Part shown: positions 51,239 through 51,358 of the stretch, piece by piece
Layout of the letters: the number at the start of each line of letters is the position of its first letter
Numbering within the stretch: position 1 is the stretch's first letter
Source of the DNA: an uncultured Clostridia bacterium
GTDB lineage: Bacteria; Bacillota; Clostridia; TANB77; CAG-508
DNA length: 51,358 bases
Direction: 5' to 3'
Assembly: GCA_947627185.1 (NCBI GenBank)
Contig: CANQVF010000013.1
Location: 1 to 51,358 of the forward strand
Position numbers and translations under genes: made by a program
Notes under the pieces: generated by a model
Database searches by the model: none
Seen by the model: the letters and a program-made list of their open reading frames with translations, nothing else
Told to the model about the DNA's origin: nothing

Positions 51239-51358
51239 TTATAGTTTAAGTCTTGCTTTTACATAAATTTTATTATATTTTTATAGGTTTAAAATAGATA
51301 TGTCACACATAAATAAAAAATAAAATATTGAAAGAGAACGACTCATATGATATTGTTT
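51239..51358 (+). other. Gap after the PrgI-like gene; possible start of the next gene
   Basis: AT-rich sequence without a terminator-like hairpin. AAAGAG (51331-51336) precedes ATG 51347 (M-I-L-F, cut by the window end), which could open the next operon gene. This cannot be confirmed from four codons. Confidence 0.3.

Overview
The window comes from a very AT-rich, endospore-forming Firmicute, most likely a member of the Clostridia. Evidence for this is the A/T-biased codon use, strong AGGAGG-type ribosome sites, TTGACA/TATAAT-type promoters, a SpoIIR gene, a Spo0A-family protein, and Gram-positive wall and membrane genes (MurA, VanW, MscL, DUF975). TGG is used for tryptophan and TGA ends genes, so the code looks standard. 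I cannot name a genus.

Layout. (1) 1-1700: the end of one tRNA, then tRNA-Pro(TGG), followed by a small MNT/HEPN toxin-antitoxin island. The island is bracketed by a 12-bp repeat of the tRNA-Pro 3' end, and a relic resembling a plasmid-type replication initiator lies just outside it. (2) 1703-2389: an orphan membrane-anchored protein, then about 790 bp of mostly decayed sequence. (3) 2851-11008: one polysaccharide operon with a 300-nt leader. It encodes an EpsG-like polymerase, a CDP-glycerol-type phosphotransferase, GT11 and GT2 glycosyltransferases, a flippase, an IspD/TarI-like cytidylyltransferase and an extended SDR. Together these suggest an exported polymer containing a polyol phosphate. 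(4) 11198-23019: housekeeping and envelope genes: two multipass transferases (DUF6020 and GtrII type), a DJ-1 protein, MscL, HtrA, DUF975, VanW, an XRE/S24 regulator, a starch-type carbohydrate-binding protein and an SDR. (5) 23166-27309: an accessory stretch with an ECF sigma factor and its DUF4179 partner, a secreted orphan, a Spo0A-like protein with a substituted phosphorylation site, and a 47-aa sigma-like fragment. A tRNA Lys-Glu-Thr operon follows. (6) 27877-34890: an LRR protein, a transglutaminase-like protein, a fused UDP-sugar pyrophosphorylase/phosphohexomutase, an unknown gene and spoIIR. (7) 35117-47154: murA, a YycJ-type hydrolase, an orphan coiled-coil gene, tex, an ABC-F ATPase, two unknown genes, pcrA and a DUF1858 protein. 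(8) 47284-end: the start of a type IV secretion/conjugation operon. It has a small membrane protein, a VirD4/TraG-like coupling ATPase split by a +1 frameshift, a VirB2-like pilin, a VirB6/TrbL-like protein and a PrgI/VirB3-like protein, and it runs off the window before a VirB4 or relaxase is seen.

The most striking unexplained object is a 161-bp unit repeated three times in tandem inside the secretion operon (50387-50886). It is bounded by AT-rich inverted repeats and has a GC-rich core with a GNRA-type hairpin and two mutually exclusive stems. A fourth, shorter copy of the core lies upstream of murA (34962-34989). A paired position changes compensatorily between copies, which suggests that the fold is selected.

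Several single-gene insertions (14002, 23606, 25790 and 37835 as starts) look less AT-biased than their surroundings and have no recognisable family. They are candidates for recent acquisition. All family assignments were made by reading motifs; no database search was possible.
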